NCBI GenBank assembly: GCA_964601895.1
Contig: CAZROT010000003.1
Location: 62,001-126,000, forward strand
Length of the DNA: 64,000 nucleotides
Direction of reading: 5' to 3'
Source: CAZROT01 sp964601895
Lineage (GTDB): Bacteria > Pseudomonadota > Gammaproteobacteria > Enterobacterales > Enterobacteriaceae
Shown here: in pieces, positions 1-8,716 of the stretch
Position numbering within the stretch: the stretch's first letter is position 1
Layout: every line of letters begins with the position of its first letter
The notes under the pieces: generated by a model
Databases searched by the model: none
What the model was told of the DNA's origin: nothing
What the model saw: the letters and a program-made list of their open reading frames with translations, nothing else
Position numbers and translations under genes: made by a program

Positions 1-423
1 GCTGTGGTACCCGCCGGGCCTGATAACCCCATGGGAGCTTTTGCATTGCGCCTCGCTGAAGGGAGTGGCCAGTATCTGATTCATGGTACCAATGCCAACT
101 TTGGTATTGGTATGCGTGTCAGCTCAGGCTGTATTCGTCTGAGGCCTGAGGATATTGAGGCTCTGTTCAAGGCGGTTCCAGTCGGAACACGCGTACAGAT
201 AATTAACGAACCGGTGAAATTTTCTGTTGAGCCGGATGGCAGAAGATACATAGAGGTCCATCAGCCACTGTCACGTACCGACGATGATGATCCACAGACA
301 GTAGCGATTAAATTAACTAACTCCATAAAAAAATTGATGTTTAACCGTGCAACTAATCGTTCTCTTGCCGAGAGCGCTATTGTGCGTCGTTCCGGCATGC
401 CAGTACAGGTTGATAATGAGTAA
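1..423 (+). CDS. L,D-transpeptidase (ErfK/YcfS/YbiS family), 5'-truncated by window edge
   Basis: The 3' part of a periplasmic L,D-transpeptidase gene; the reading frame is open from base 1, so the true start lies upstream. Enzymes of this YkuD-fold family use a cysteine to attach the C-terminal lysine of Braun lipoprotein to peptidoglycan, or to make 3-3 crosslinks. The active-site signature HGT...SSGCIRL is visible, with the nucleophilic Cys encoded at 130-132 and the conserved His about 16 residues before it. The C-terminal RSGMPV sequence also fits the Lpp-anchoring paralogues. Which paralogue it is (LdtA/B/C) cannot be decided from this fragment. Its likely substrate, Lpp, is encoded at 37112-37351. 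The next gene starts 2 bases after the stop. Confidence 0.9.
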   Translation, partial: AVVPAGPDNPMGAFALRLAEGSGQYLIHGTNANFGIGMRVSSGCIRLRPEDIEALFKAVPVGTRVQIINEPVKFSVEPDGRRYIEVHQPLSRTDDDDPQTVAIKLTNSIKKLMFNRATNRSLAESAIVRRSGMPVQVDNE

Positions 424-425
424 CA

Positions 426-1800
426 ATGATGAAAAAACTCATTTCCTGGAATCCAGCCACTGGCATTCCTGTCGGTGAAGTTGCGGTCTCTTCTGCCAGA
501 GAAATCACTGAACGCGTACAGCAGGCACAGGACGCAAAACTGGCATGGAAGCGACTGGGTGCAGAAAAACGTGCAGCCATGTTGCGTCCCCTGCTGGCGA
601 TTTTTGCCAGCAAAGCAGATGACATCGCACTGTTAACCACACGGGAAATAGGAACACCAATTACTCAGGCTCGAAAAGACTGCGCTGCTGAGCTAAGTTA
701 CCTGCAGCATTTCCTGGATGCAGGCCCGGGATATCTGTCAGATGAAATCACCTTTCGTGATGCCAGCCGCATACATAAAATAGTTTATGAGCCCAGAGGA
801 GTAGCCGCCAGCATCGTACCCTGGAACTTTCCATTGACTAATTTTCTCTGGGGCGTTATCCCTAACCTGATAGCGGGTAATACCGTTGTATTGAAACACT
901 CAGAAGAATGCCCGCTTACCGCTCAGTTACTGGGTGAAATAATGTCAGCACTGGACTTACCAGCAGGGGTATTTGCACAAATATTTGGAGCTGCAGAAGA
1001 AGGTAACCTGCTGGCTAATCAGAATATAGATCTCATCTGGTTTACCGGCAGCTCTGCCAGCGGAAAAAAGCTTTATGAAGTTGCAGGAAAAAAATTCATC
1101 AAAGCGATACTGGAAATGGGCGGGATCAAATCCCGCCATTATCTTTGATGATGCTGATGTAGAGTTAGCTGTGGAAAAAATCTGTCGTTCACGCTTCAGC
1201 AACTGCGGACAGGTTTGCGATGCCATTAAAAGAGTCATTGTCCATCGTTCTCTTTACGACACCTTCATTAAAAAGCTTACCCCTAAGGTTGAACGCATAA
1301 GACCTGGCAATCCTGAACTCGACAGCACAGAGCTTGGACCACTGGCAGCCATGAGACAGCTAACATTACTGGAGTCTCAGGTAGAAGATTCTGTACGCAA
1401 TGGCGCCACTGTAGTCACTGGCGGTCAGCGACCAGGACAATTTCCCGGTGCCTGGTATTTACCCACCATCCTAACCCAGATTCATCCTGCCATGCGTGTC
1501 TGGCGCGAAGAAACCTTTGGCCCGGTATTACCCGTGATGTTGTTTGATACCGAAGAGCAGGCTATCAGATCTGCCAACGATACGCCTTATGGACTCGGCG
1601 CCACTCTCTTTTCAAACAAGGTAAGTCGTGCTCATCAATGCGCTGCACAACTGGATGCCTGTTGTATAGATATCAATGCAGGCAGCCACTGGGAGCCCTG
1701 CACACCCTTTGGTGGCTTTAAAGCTTCTGGTATGGCCTGTGAACATGGGCGTGCAGGTTTTCATGAATTATGTCGTTTTAAAGTGATTGCCCACACATGA
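426..1800 (+). pseudogene. NAD(P)-dependent aldehyde (succinate-semialdehyde type) dehydrogenase, frameshifted
   Basis: Two overlapping frames together encode one aldehyde dehydrogenase closest in length and motifs to the short succinate-semialdehyde dehydrogenases (Sad/YneI). Frame one (426-1148) carries the N-terminal half up to the general-base glutamate (LEMGG). Frame two resumes at about 1126 with SNPAIIFDDAD and carries the catalytic cysteine motif NCGQVC and the C-terminal EETFGPV block. One extra base in the G-rich stretch 1119-1125 breaks the frame. Removing it would give about 457 residues, near the family length. Both halves are otherwise well conserved, so the lesion is recent or is a sequencing error. 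The gene begins 2 bases after the preceding stop. Confidence 0.85.
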
Positions 1801-1981
1801 TTGCCTGAAAAAAAAGCACCTGTTTTCTCTCAACGACCAATTGAGTAGTCTAAAATTTCTTTATACGCCCAGACATACATCCTGATTGCTGACATTCAGA
1901 CGTAGCGTATGCATATGATTATTGTGGTTACCCGCCACATAAACAGAAATTTCAGCAATGCGTTAAACAGGGTAGGATGCG

Positions 1982-2713
1982 ATGAAACGTTCGGTACTGA
2001 TAACAGGCGCAAGTAACGGGATAGGCCAGGCGATTGCCTGTCGGCTTGCTGCAGATGGGTTTATTGTGGTACTGCAGTATCTTAACGACAGGCCAGGTGC
2101 TGATGAGACTCTGCAGAAAATAAAAAACGCAGGAGGTGTGGGGCGCATTCTGTGTTTTAACGTCTGTGATCATGCCCATTCCAGACTGGTACTTGAGGCA
2201 GATATCGCTGCACATGGCGCTTATTATGGCGTAATCAGTAATGCCGGGATCACCTGTGACGATACTTTCTCTGCCCTTGACGAAGCAGCCTGGAATACCG
2301 TAATTCAAACCAATCTGAACAGTTTTTATAATGTTCTTCATCCCTGTATCATGCCAATGATTGGTCTGCGCTCTGGTGGGCGCATCATCACTCTGTCCTG
2401 CGTTTCAGGACTGATGGGCAACCGCGGCCAGGTTAACTATAACGCGGCCAAAGCGGGGATAATTGGCGCCACCAGAGCGCTGGCCGTTGAACTGGCAAAA
2501 CGCAGAATCACCGTTAACAACATCGCACCTGGGCTGATAGATACCGGAATAACACAACTGGAAGGATTAACATCACGTGAGACCATAAACCTTATCCCGA
2601 TGAGACGTATGGGCACCACTGAAGAAGTCGCCGGGCTGGCCAGTTATCTGATGTCAGACATCGCGGCCTATGTAACCCGCCAGGTGATTTCTATCAACGG
2701 CGGGCTTTTATGA
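1982..2713 (+). CDS. 3-oxoacyl-ACP reductase-like short-chain dehydrogenase (FabG2 type)
   Basis: A 243-residue short-chain dehydrogenase/reductase. It has the Rossmann motif TGASNGIG near residue 8, the NAG motif (SNAG), and a catalytic serine followed by YNAAK (Tyr and Lys of the triad). It closes with the usual SDR C-terminus ending INGG. It resembles the FabG-related reductases of aryl-polyene and similar type II fatty-acid-like clusters more than the housekeeping FabG; this is inference from sequence feel. AGGA at 1973-1976 serves as Shine-Dalgarno. The stop overlaps another ATG (ATGA at 2710-2713), as in tightly packed operons, but only 28 codons follow before the next stop, inside a tRNA gene. 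It therefore looks like an orphan remnant of a larger cluster. Confidence 0.85.
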   Translation: MKRSVLITGASNGIGQAIACRLAADGFIVVLQYLNDRPGADETLQKIKNAGGVGRILCFNVCDHAHSRLVLEADIAAHGAYYGVISNAGITCDDTFSALDEAAWNTVIQTNLNSFYNVLHPCIMPMIGLRSGGRIITLSCVSGLMGNRGQVNYNAAKAGIIGATRALAVELAKRRITVNNIAPGLIDTGITQLEGLTSRETINLIPMRRMGTTEEVAGLASYLMSDIAAYVTRQVISINGGLL

Positions 2714-2749
2714 CAGGAGAATTTATTCACCCTGATTTAAGCCTGTTAC

Positions 2750-2826
2750 TGGTCGGCATGAGAGGATTTGAACCTCCGACCCCCGACACCCCATGACGGT
2801 GCGCTACCAGGCTGCGCTACATGCCG
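2750..2826 (-). tRNA. proL: tRNA-Pro (anticodon GGG)
   Basis: A complete 77-nt tRNA on the minus strand. The 7-bp acceptor stem is CGGCATG/CATGCCG, the CCA end is encoded (complement at 2750-2752), and a GGTTCAAATCC T-arm is present. The anticodon loop carries GGG in an ATGGGGT loop flanked by CCGTC/GTCGG. The body is nearly identical to E. coli proL. It lies downstream of ispF on the same strand. In E. coli proL is next to yejM; here yejM is about 47 kb away. Confidence 0.95.
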
Positions 2827-2913
2827 ACACAATTGCACGCTTATACTACCTTTTCTCATTGCTAATGCAAGCCTTCCAGTGAACAACTGCTGTAGTCTTA
2901 ATCAGTTCATCCT

Positions 2914-3387
2914 TCAGCTACGTATGAGCAGCACCACTGCTAAACAGGCAATACCTTCACCGCGCCCGGTAAAACCTAATCGCTCTGTGGTCGTTGCCTT
3001 GACATTAATGTCATTGATAGCACAGCCTGTATCTTCTGCCAGATTTTTACGCATCACGGCAATATACGGGGCCATTTTAGGTGCCTCGGCAATAATAGTG
3101 ATATCCATGTTACCCAATTGATACCCTTTTTCATGTACTTTTTTCCAGACATTACGCAGTAATTCACGACTGTCTGCATTCTTAAAAGCAGGATCAGTAT
3201 CAGGAAATAAATGACCAATATCGCCCAGTCCCGCAGCACCAAGCAGTGCATCCATAGCGGCATGAACTGCCACATCACCATCCGAATGTGCAAGCAAACC
3301 CTGTGAATAAGGAATTTCTACGCCACAGATAACTAACGGGTTTTCACCGCCAAATTTGTGTACATCAAAACCCTGCCCAATACGCAT
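2914..3387 (-). CDS. ispF: 2-C-methyl-D-erythritol 2,4-cyclodiphosphate synthase
   Basis: 157 residues, the usual length for IspF, which forms MEcPP with release of CMP in the MEP isoprenoid pathway. The metal-binding N-terminus MRIGQGFDVH (Asp8, His10) and the HSDGDVAVHAAMDALLGA segment with its conserved histidine are present. So are the DIGHLFPDTD and KATTTERLGFTGRGEGIA signatures. It is last in the minus-strand operon ftsB-ispD-ispF, 16 bp after ispD, with an AAGGA ribosome-binding site. In E. coli truD and surE follow; here tRNA-Pro follows instead, so that tail of the operon is lost. Confidence 0.97.
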   Translation of the reverse strand: MRIGQGFDVHKFGGENPLVICGVEIPYSQGLLAHSDGDVAVHAAMDALLGAAGLGDIGHLFPDTDPAFKNADSRELLRNVWKKVHEKGYQLGNMDITIIAEAPKMAPYIAVMRKNLAEDTGCAINDINVKATTTERLGFTGRGEGIACLAVVLLIRS

Positions 3388-3403
3388 GGTGAAATATCCT
3401 TAG

Positions 3404-4114
3404 TTATTTTTTATCGATTCTGGTGAGATAAAATTCTGCCAGGGCCAAATCTTCAGGATGGGTTACTTTAATATTATCTGCCCTGCCACTGACCAGTACG
3501 GGATGATGGTGGCAATATTCCAGCGCAGAGGCTTCATCAGTAATATTGGCGCCACGACTTAACGCGTAGGACAGGCAGGACTTAAGCAGGTCAAGCGGGA
3601 ATAATTGTGGCGTTAATGCATGCCACAGATTTTCACGTTCCACGGTATGCGAAACAGCATCACCACTGCTGACGTGTTTGATAGTATCACGCACCGGTGC
3701 TGCTAACAGACCACCCACGTTACTGTTATCAATGATAGCTAATAATCGATTGAGATCATCTAAATGCAAACAGGGTCTGGCAGCATCATGAACCAATACC
3801 CATGAGGCATCATCTGCATGCGCTAATCCTGCCATTACTGAATCCGCACGCGTTTTACCGCCAATAACTGTACTGACACGCTTATCTTTGGCGACAGGTA
3901 AAGAGAAAAAACGCTCATCATGCGGATTAATGGCGACAATGACACGCTGGATCTGGTGATGCTGTAATAAAGAAAAAATAGCATGCTCGATAATGGTCCT
4001 GGCGCCAATGGTGAGATATTGTTTCGGGCAATCCATCTGCATACGACTTCCCATTCCCGCAGCAGGTAGAATAGCGACCAGGTTAACAGCATGCGCGCTA
4101 GTATCATCACTCAT
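3404..4114 (-). CDS. ispD: 2-C-methyl-D-erythritol 4-phosphate cytidylyltransferase
   Basis: A 236-residue cytidylyltransferase that transfers CMP from CTP to MEP in isoprenoid synthesis. The nucleotide-binding loop AAGMGSRM lies near residues 17-24, followed by the PKQYL lysine, VHDAARPCL and a C-terminal IKVTHPEDLALAE. It starts 9 bp after the ftsB stop; no strong Shine-Dalgarno is visible, so translation is probably coupled to ftsB. Length and motifs match the enterobacterial protein with no damage. Confidence 0.97.
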   Translation of the reverse strand: MSDDTSAHAVNLVAILPAAGMGSRMQMDCPKQYLTIGARTIIEHAIFSLLQHHQIQRVIVAINPHDERFFSLPVAKDKRVSTVIGGKTRADSVMAGLAHADDASWVLVHDAARPCLHLDDLNRLLAIIDNSNVGGLLAAPVRDTIKHVSSGDAVSHTVERENLWHALTPQLFPLDLLKSCLSYALSRGANITDEASALEYCHHHPVLVSGRADNIKVTHPEDLALAEFYLTRIDKK

Positions 4115-4123
4115 TGGAGTATT

Positions 4124-4432
4124 TCATTGAGTCTCAAACGAATTCAGGACTGATTCTACTTTATCAGATGTCAGGCGATAAAAACTCTCACCTTGCCTTA
4201 TCATGCCAAGTTCATCCCGTGCACGCTCTTCAATAGCTTCCTGTCCACTATTTAAATCATTGATTTCAGCAAACATCTGATCATTTCTTGCTTTCAGCTT
4301 ACTGTTGTGATTTTCCTGGGCAACAACATCACTTCTCACTTTCATTAAATCATGAACCCCGTTTTTGCCAAACCACAATAAATATTGTAACCATACCAGT
4401 AAAGCCAGCAGCAATAGCTTAAGTTTACCCAT
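4124..4432 (-). CDS. ftsB: cell division protein FtsB
   Basis: A bitopic inner-membrane divisome protein of 102 residues that forms the FtsQLB complex. After MGKLKLLLLALLVWLQY (one transmembrane helix, residues about 3-20) comes FGKNGVHD and a long heptad-rich coiled coil with the KARNDQMFAEI and EERARDELGM blocks. The ATG at 4432 matches the E. coli start and has GGAG upstream; a TTG one codon earlier is less likely. It is first in the ftsB-ispD-ispF operon. Confidence 0.95.
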   Translation of the reverse strand: MGKLKLLLLALLVWLQYLLWFGKNGVHDLMKVRSDVVAQENHNSKLKARNDQMFAEINDLNSGQEAIEERARDELGMIRQGESFYRLTSDKVESVLNSFETQ

Positions 4433-4435
4433 CAA

Positions 4436-4868
4436 TGCTCCATGGAAAACAACGCGAAATCATCTCATAAGTTTTTATCAGATGCTATCACCTTCCCCGC
4501 TTTACCCTCCAGGTATTATCTGATTTCTCTGCATTCGACCCACCGATAACAGTAACGCTGCCTCATCGATGACAAACGCAATACGCCAAAAGCGAAAAAG
4601 ATGAAAGAAAATACCTTAATGCGCTATATCAGTGTGGCAAACCCCACAAGCTCGCTGCCAGCTCTCAAAAAAGAGCGCCTTAAAGTCGATGAGACGAAGA
4701 GCGCTAATAAAAACGGCTCAATAACGTATACGGCAGTATTTTCTCTTGATGGTGAACACCTTGAAGGTTTTTCATCAGGCAGGTACGGGAGATGCTATTA
4801 TCTATCTTGCCCTTGAGGCCAGGAATGATAAATAATCAGAGCATTGCCCGAAAAAATTGGGTTATTTT
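4436..4868. other. 433-bp gap between ftsB and the diguanylate cyclase gene
   Basis: Holds the ftsB promoter region and a short open frame at 4601-4816 (71 codons, plus strand). That frame has no convincing ribosome-binding site and matches no family I recognise. I see no RNA gene or repeat. It may contain decayed coding sequence. Confidence 0.4.
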
Positions 4869-6137
4869 TCATTCTTCTTCGTCATCATCTGTTGCTGTTA
4901 CTCTGCATCCGCCTGAAAGATCGTGTTTAGCCTTATACATCGCCTTATCTGCTTTTGATAACAGTGTTTCTGGAGTCGTGGCATGTTCAGGGTAAAAAGC
5001 AATACCAATGCTGATGGACGTGGTTATGTTGCTGCCGTCCGGCAAGACAACAGGCTGCTTCATACAGGCAAGGATATTATCTGCAATATGCAGGACATCT
5101 TCAGGATCATGAATGGGAGCCAGTAATACGGCAAATTCATCGCCGCCTAACCGAGCAATTAAGTCATTTTTGCGCAGCTGTGCCTGCATGCGGTTAGAAA
5201 TAGTTATCAGCAATACATCTCCTGCAGCATGACCGTAAAAATCATTAATTTTTTTAAGACCATCACAATCCAGATATAAAACAGCCACCTGTTCTCCGGG
5301 TGGACATTCACCAATTATCCGGCTTAAACGCCCTTCAAAAAATGCCCGGTTGGCGAGTCCAGTAAGACTATCATGAGTAGCGCAGTAAGCCAGCCGGTCA
5401 TTCTCCTGAGTTAAGCTGGTTTGCCATATTTCCAGTTGATGGAGTAGTCTGTTAAAATCGCTGCTCAGTATGTCAAATTCAGCAATCTGTGCTGAAGGAA
5501 CACGCAGGCCAAACGCCCTGTTCTCGCTGACATCATGGGCCACCTCGGTAATATTATTCAATGCACCGATGATACCATCCAACAACTTTCTGGTCATAAA
5601 TAAGGCCAGGAATGTAGTAAACGCTATGCAGGCTAACACACCGGGGATGCCGACAAGCAGAAAATATAAAAAATGCGCTCCGAAGCCGGTGAGCCACATT
5701 TCACCCACTTTATAGCCATTATGGAGAACAGGGAATTTAGCAGGATAAGAAAGGAGCCATGTGATGCATTGTCTGGCCAGATGACGCAAAGGATTATTGT
5801 CAGGATGAACCCATGTCACTATGAGGTTATTGTTAACATCCCATATCTGGATTTCTCCAATAATATCCTCATAAGAACCAATAAGTTCCAGAAGTTTATT
5901 GATGGTATTTTTATCACCTGACATCACTGATCGTTCAGTAACATAATTAATGGAATGCGCAACCAGCTCCATATTATGATAAGCATAAAACCGTAATGCA
6001 AAAAATGTCGACAGGCTCAGGAAAAGACTAACAGTAGTGACGGCTACCAGCACGATTATGATATTAGCGCGGGTTAATATCTGTTTTAATGTAGGGAGTG
6101 AAGAGTCTGTTTCCTCTTTTTTTTTAAAAAAATACAT
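4869..6137 (-). CDS. dgcN: membrane diguanylate cyclase, DgcN/YfiN type (CHASE8-HAMP-GGDEF)
   Basis: A 422-residue inner-membrane protein predicted to make cyclic di-GMP from two GTP. Order: a transmembrane helix at residues about 27-52, a periplasmic sensor segment to about 150, a second helix at about 160-185, a HAMP-like linker (LNNITEVAHDVSENR), then a GGDEF domain. The catalytic motif RLGGDEF is intact (GGDEF at 331-335). An RxxD product-inhibition site (RKND, 322-325) sits exactly five residues before it; from memory, E. coli YfiN lacks this. The periplasmic and HAMP parts align with YfiN, but no yfiR or yfiB gene is adjacent. The tail is acidic (DDDEEE). The subfamily symbol is an inference. 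Confidence 0.8.
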   Translation of the reverse strand: MYFFKKKEETDSSLPTLKQILTRANIIIVLVAVTTVSLFLSLSTFFALRFYAYHNMELVAHSINYVTERSVMSGDKNTINKLLELIGSYEDIIGEIQIWDVNNNLIVTWVHPDNNPLRHLARQCITWLLSYPAKFPVLHNGYKVGEMWLTGFGAHFLYFLLVGIPGVLACIAFTTFLALFMTRKLLDGIIGALNNITEVAHDVSENRAFGLRVPSAQIAEFDILSSDFNRLLHQLEIWQTSLTQENDRLAYCATHDSLTGLANRAFFEGRLSRIIGECPPGEQVAVLYLDCDGLKKINDFYGHAAGDVLLITISNRMQAQLRKNDLIARLGGDEFAVLLAPIHDPEDVLHIADNILACMKQPVVLPDGSNITTSISIGIAFYPEHATTPETLLSKADKAMYKAKHDLSGGCRVTATDDDEEE

Positions 6138-6620
6138 AATGCGCCAACTTTATTTACCTGTAAGTCTTAATAACTGATGGATGCTCCCGGTTTTTTGGTA
6201 TTAATTTTAGAAGAGATAACTGCCATTCCCTTGAAATTAAGTATAGCTGTGTTTTTTTCTGATGCATCAAAAGATAAGCTAACTTTTGCTGACCTGATTA
6301 AATCATACATGAACATTAATATAATAAATATAAAAATTAGCCTATAGAGGTAAAGAGTAATAGTTACAATGAGTAACCTATTAGAAATAAGCAACAGTAA
6401 GAATTGTTAAGAATTAATTGTTTAATTCACAATATAATTAATACAAGCAATATCACTTCAATAGAAGAATACCATTAATCTATGGCAAACCAGTAGCAGA
6501 CTTGCATCGCTACCAGTAGATTAACAATGTGTGTAATTTCTTAATTAATGACAGATTATTATACCAGTCAGAAAACTTAAGCAATGTCTGGCATTTGATA
6601 GCGGTAAGGAATCCTGTCTT
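6138..6620. other. 483-bp AT-rich gap between divergent dgcN-like gene and slt
   Basis: Carries the promoters of both divergent genes. A 75-codon minus-strand frame (6167-6394) has one hydrophobic stretch but no recognisable family or ribosome-binding site; I do not call it a gene. The slt ribosome-binding site AAGGA lies about 11 bases before its ATG. No RNA or repeat is evident. Confidence 0.4.
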
Positions 6621-8552
6621 ATGAGTAAGTGGCGCTGCTTTGCAGTAAGTGGCTGTCTGTTAGTGATATCCATGCAGGCATTTGCAGATTCTCTAAATGC
6701 TCAACGGCAACGTTATCTACAGATTAAGCAAGCCTGGGATAATAATCAGATGTTTGTTGTGCAACAGTTATTGCCAAAATTACACCATTATCCACTTTAC
6801 CCCTATCTGGAATATCGCTATCTCACCCGCGATCTTAGTCAGGTAAAAGCATCACAGATTAGTGAATTTATTGCTAAACACCCAACACTTCCTCCAGCAC
6901 GTTCACTCGCGGCACGTTTCGTCAATGAACTGGCATCGCGTAAGGACTGGCAGGGATTACTGCTATTCAGTCCTGAACCGCCGGTAGAATCTAACGCAGC
7001 ACGTTGTAATTTTTATTACGCTAAATGGGCCACTGGTGAGCAGGAAGTTGCCTTTAACGGCGCAGACAGAATTTGGTTAAATGGGCAGCTGTTACCAGAC
7101 AGCTGTGAGAAATTATTTACTGTCTGGCGCGAGGCAAAACACCAGACACGAGGCATGACACTGGAACGTATCCGTCTGGCGCTGGAGGAAGACAATACGC
7201 CTTTACTGAACATACTGGTAAAGCAGCTTCCTGAAAAAGACCAGAGTATGGGACGCATGCTGGTCAGTTTACAAAATAATCCCCGGAATATGACTAATAT
7301 CATAGGGAGTGTTCAGCCGACAGATTTTACCCGCGCAGTAAGCAGCATAATATTTGCGCGCCTTGCGCGTCAAAATGCCAGTAATGCAGGGTCCATGATA
7401 CCCACGATAGCCAGGTTACAGAAAATGAATAGCAATCAGCGCCTGGTCCTGGAGGAAACCGTGGCACAGTATTTTATGGGTGCTGATGTTACTGATAAAC
7501 AGACTAAATGGCGTGATAAGGTGCTGATGAAGAGCCATTCTGCTCCCTTGCTGGAGCGCAGAGCACGTATAGCATTGGGCACGGGATCTCTGGAGGATTT
7601 GAAACGCTGGATAGAGCGCTTCCCTCAGGAATCAAAGGACAAAGATGAGTGGTGTTACTGGCGTGCCAGCCTGTTACTGAACGAAGGGAAAAAAAATGAA
7701 GGTGAGGCCATTTTGCGTAAGTTGATCAAAAAGCGTGGTTTTTATCCCATGGTTGCAGCGCAAAAACTCAATGTTCATTATCCCATTGCCATGGAGGTGG
7801 CTGCCAGGCCACACGCTAATTTATATAAACGCCCGGAAATTGCCCGAATACGCGAATTAATGTACTGGAATATGGATAGTCTGGCACGTACTGAATGGAA
7901 TTATTTTGTCGCCAGCCGCCATAAATCAGAACAGGCCGCACTGGCACGTTATGCTCATGAGCAAAAATGGAACAATCTTGGTATCCAGGCAACAATTGTT
8001 GCCGGACTATGGGGCCATCTCAAAGAACGCTTTCCACTCGTCTGGCCAAATGAATTTCATAAAGCAACAGCAGAAAAAGGGATTACACCCAGCTATGCTA
8101 TGGCAGTAGCACGCCAGGAAAGTGCATGGGATCCCAAAGCACAGTCTTCAGCAGGAGCAGTAGGCCTGATGCAGATAATGCCACGTACTGCAGAATATAC
8201 TGCAAAAAAGAACAAAATCAGTGGCTATATTCATAGCAAACAGCTGCTGGATCCCGTGACCAATATTCGCATTGGTACTGTGTATCTTGAGACAGTGCAC
8301 CGGCAATTCGGGCAGAACAGGATTTTATCCAGCGCAGCTTACAATGCCGGGCCTTCGCGGGTTAATACCTGGCTGGGCAAGAGTGAAGGAAAAATTGATG
8401 CTATCGCTTTTATTGAAAGTATACCTTTTGTAGAAACACGCAATTATGTCAAAAATGTCCTGGCTTATGACATGTTTTATCGTCATTTCATCAATCGACC
8501 ATCTCATTTATCTGGTATTCTGAGTGATACAGAATGGCAAAAACGTTATTAA
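6621..8552 (+). CDS. slt: soluble lytic murein transglycosylase Slt70
   Basis: A 643-residue periplasmic exo-lytic transglycosylase that cleaves the MurNAc-GlcNAc bond to give 1,6-anhydro products. A signal peptide (residues 1-22, cleavage after AFA) precedes the long superhelical U/L region. The C-terminal lysozyme-like domain then carries ARQESAWDP, GAVGLMQIMPRTA and AYNAGPSRV. The catalytic glutamate is residue 500 (bases 8118-8120), which is position 478 of the mature protein, as in E. coli Slt70. No damage is seen. In E. coli trpR and yjjX follow; here gpmB comes directly after a 164-bp spacer. Confidence 0.97.
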   Translation: MSKWRCFAVSGCLLVISMQAFADSLNAQRQRYLQIKQAWDNNQMFVVQQLLPKLHHYPLYPYLEYRYLTRDLSQVKASQISEFIAKHPTLPPARSLAARFVNELASRKDWQGLLLFSPEPPVESNAARCNFYYAKWATGEQEVAFNGADRIWLNGQLLPDSCEKLFTVWREAKHQTRGMTLERIRLALEEDNTPLLNILVKQLPEKDQSMGRMLVSLQNNPRNMTNIIGSVQPTDFTRAVSSIIFARLARQNASNAGSMIPTIARLQKMNSNQRLVLEETVAQYFMGADVTDKQTKWRDKVLMKSHSAPLLERRARIALGTGSLEDLKRWIERFPQESKDKDEWCYWRASLLLNEGKKNEGEAILRKLIKKRGFYPMVAAQKLNVHYPIAMEVAARPHANLYKRPEIARIRELMYWNMDSLARTEWNYFVASRHKSEQAALARYAHEQKWNNLGIQATIVAGLWGHLKERFPLVWPNEFHKATAEKGITPSYAMAVARQESAWDPKAQSSAGAVGLMQIMPRTAEYTAKKNKISGYIHSKQLLDPVTNIRIGTVYLETVHRQFGQNRILSSAAYNAGPSRVNTWLGKSEGKIDAIAFIESIPFVETRNYVKNVLAYDMFYRHFINRPSHLSGILSDTEWQKRY

Positions 8553-8563
8553 TTTTCATTATC

Positions 8564-8583
8564 ATAACAGGGTATGCTGTTAT
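8564..8583 (+). repeat. inverted repeat (hairpin) downstream of slt
   Basis: A perfect 7-bp stem, ATAACAG/CTGTTAT, with a 6-nt loop, 11 bp after the slt stop. No U-tract follows, so it is a stem-loop at the 3' end rather than a clear intrinsic terminator. Confidence 0.45.
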
Positions 8584-8716
8584 AGTCAGAATACGGCAGC
8601 TGTTTCGTACATAGCAGAGGTCTTTAAGAACTGGCTACTACAGCAGCTAAAGCACGCCGTAAAACGCGATTACGCATTTTTTAACTAAATTCCATGCAGT
8701 GAAACAGGAAATAGAT

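Noticed and set aside
4601..4816. 71-codon open frame upstream of ftsB as a gene
   Set aside because: No convincing ribosome-binding site, no recognisable motif, and it lies in a probable promoter/decay region.
6167..6394. 75-codon minus-strand frame as a small membrane protein or yfiR remnant
   Set aside because: One hydrophobic stretch in AT-rich DNA is weak evidence, and no YfiR signature could be aligned.
8584..8698. Remnant of trpR/yjjX between slt and gpmB
   Set aside because: No stretch translates to recognisable TrpR or YjjX sequence.
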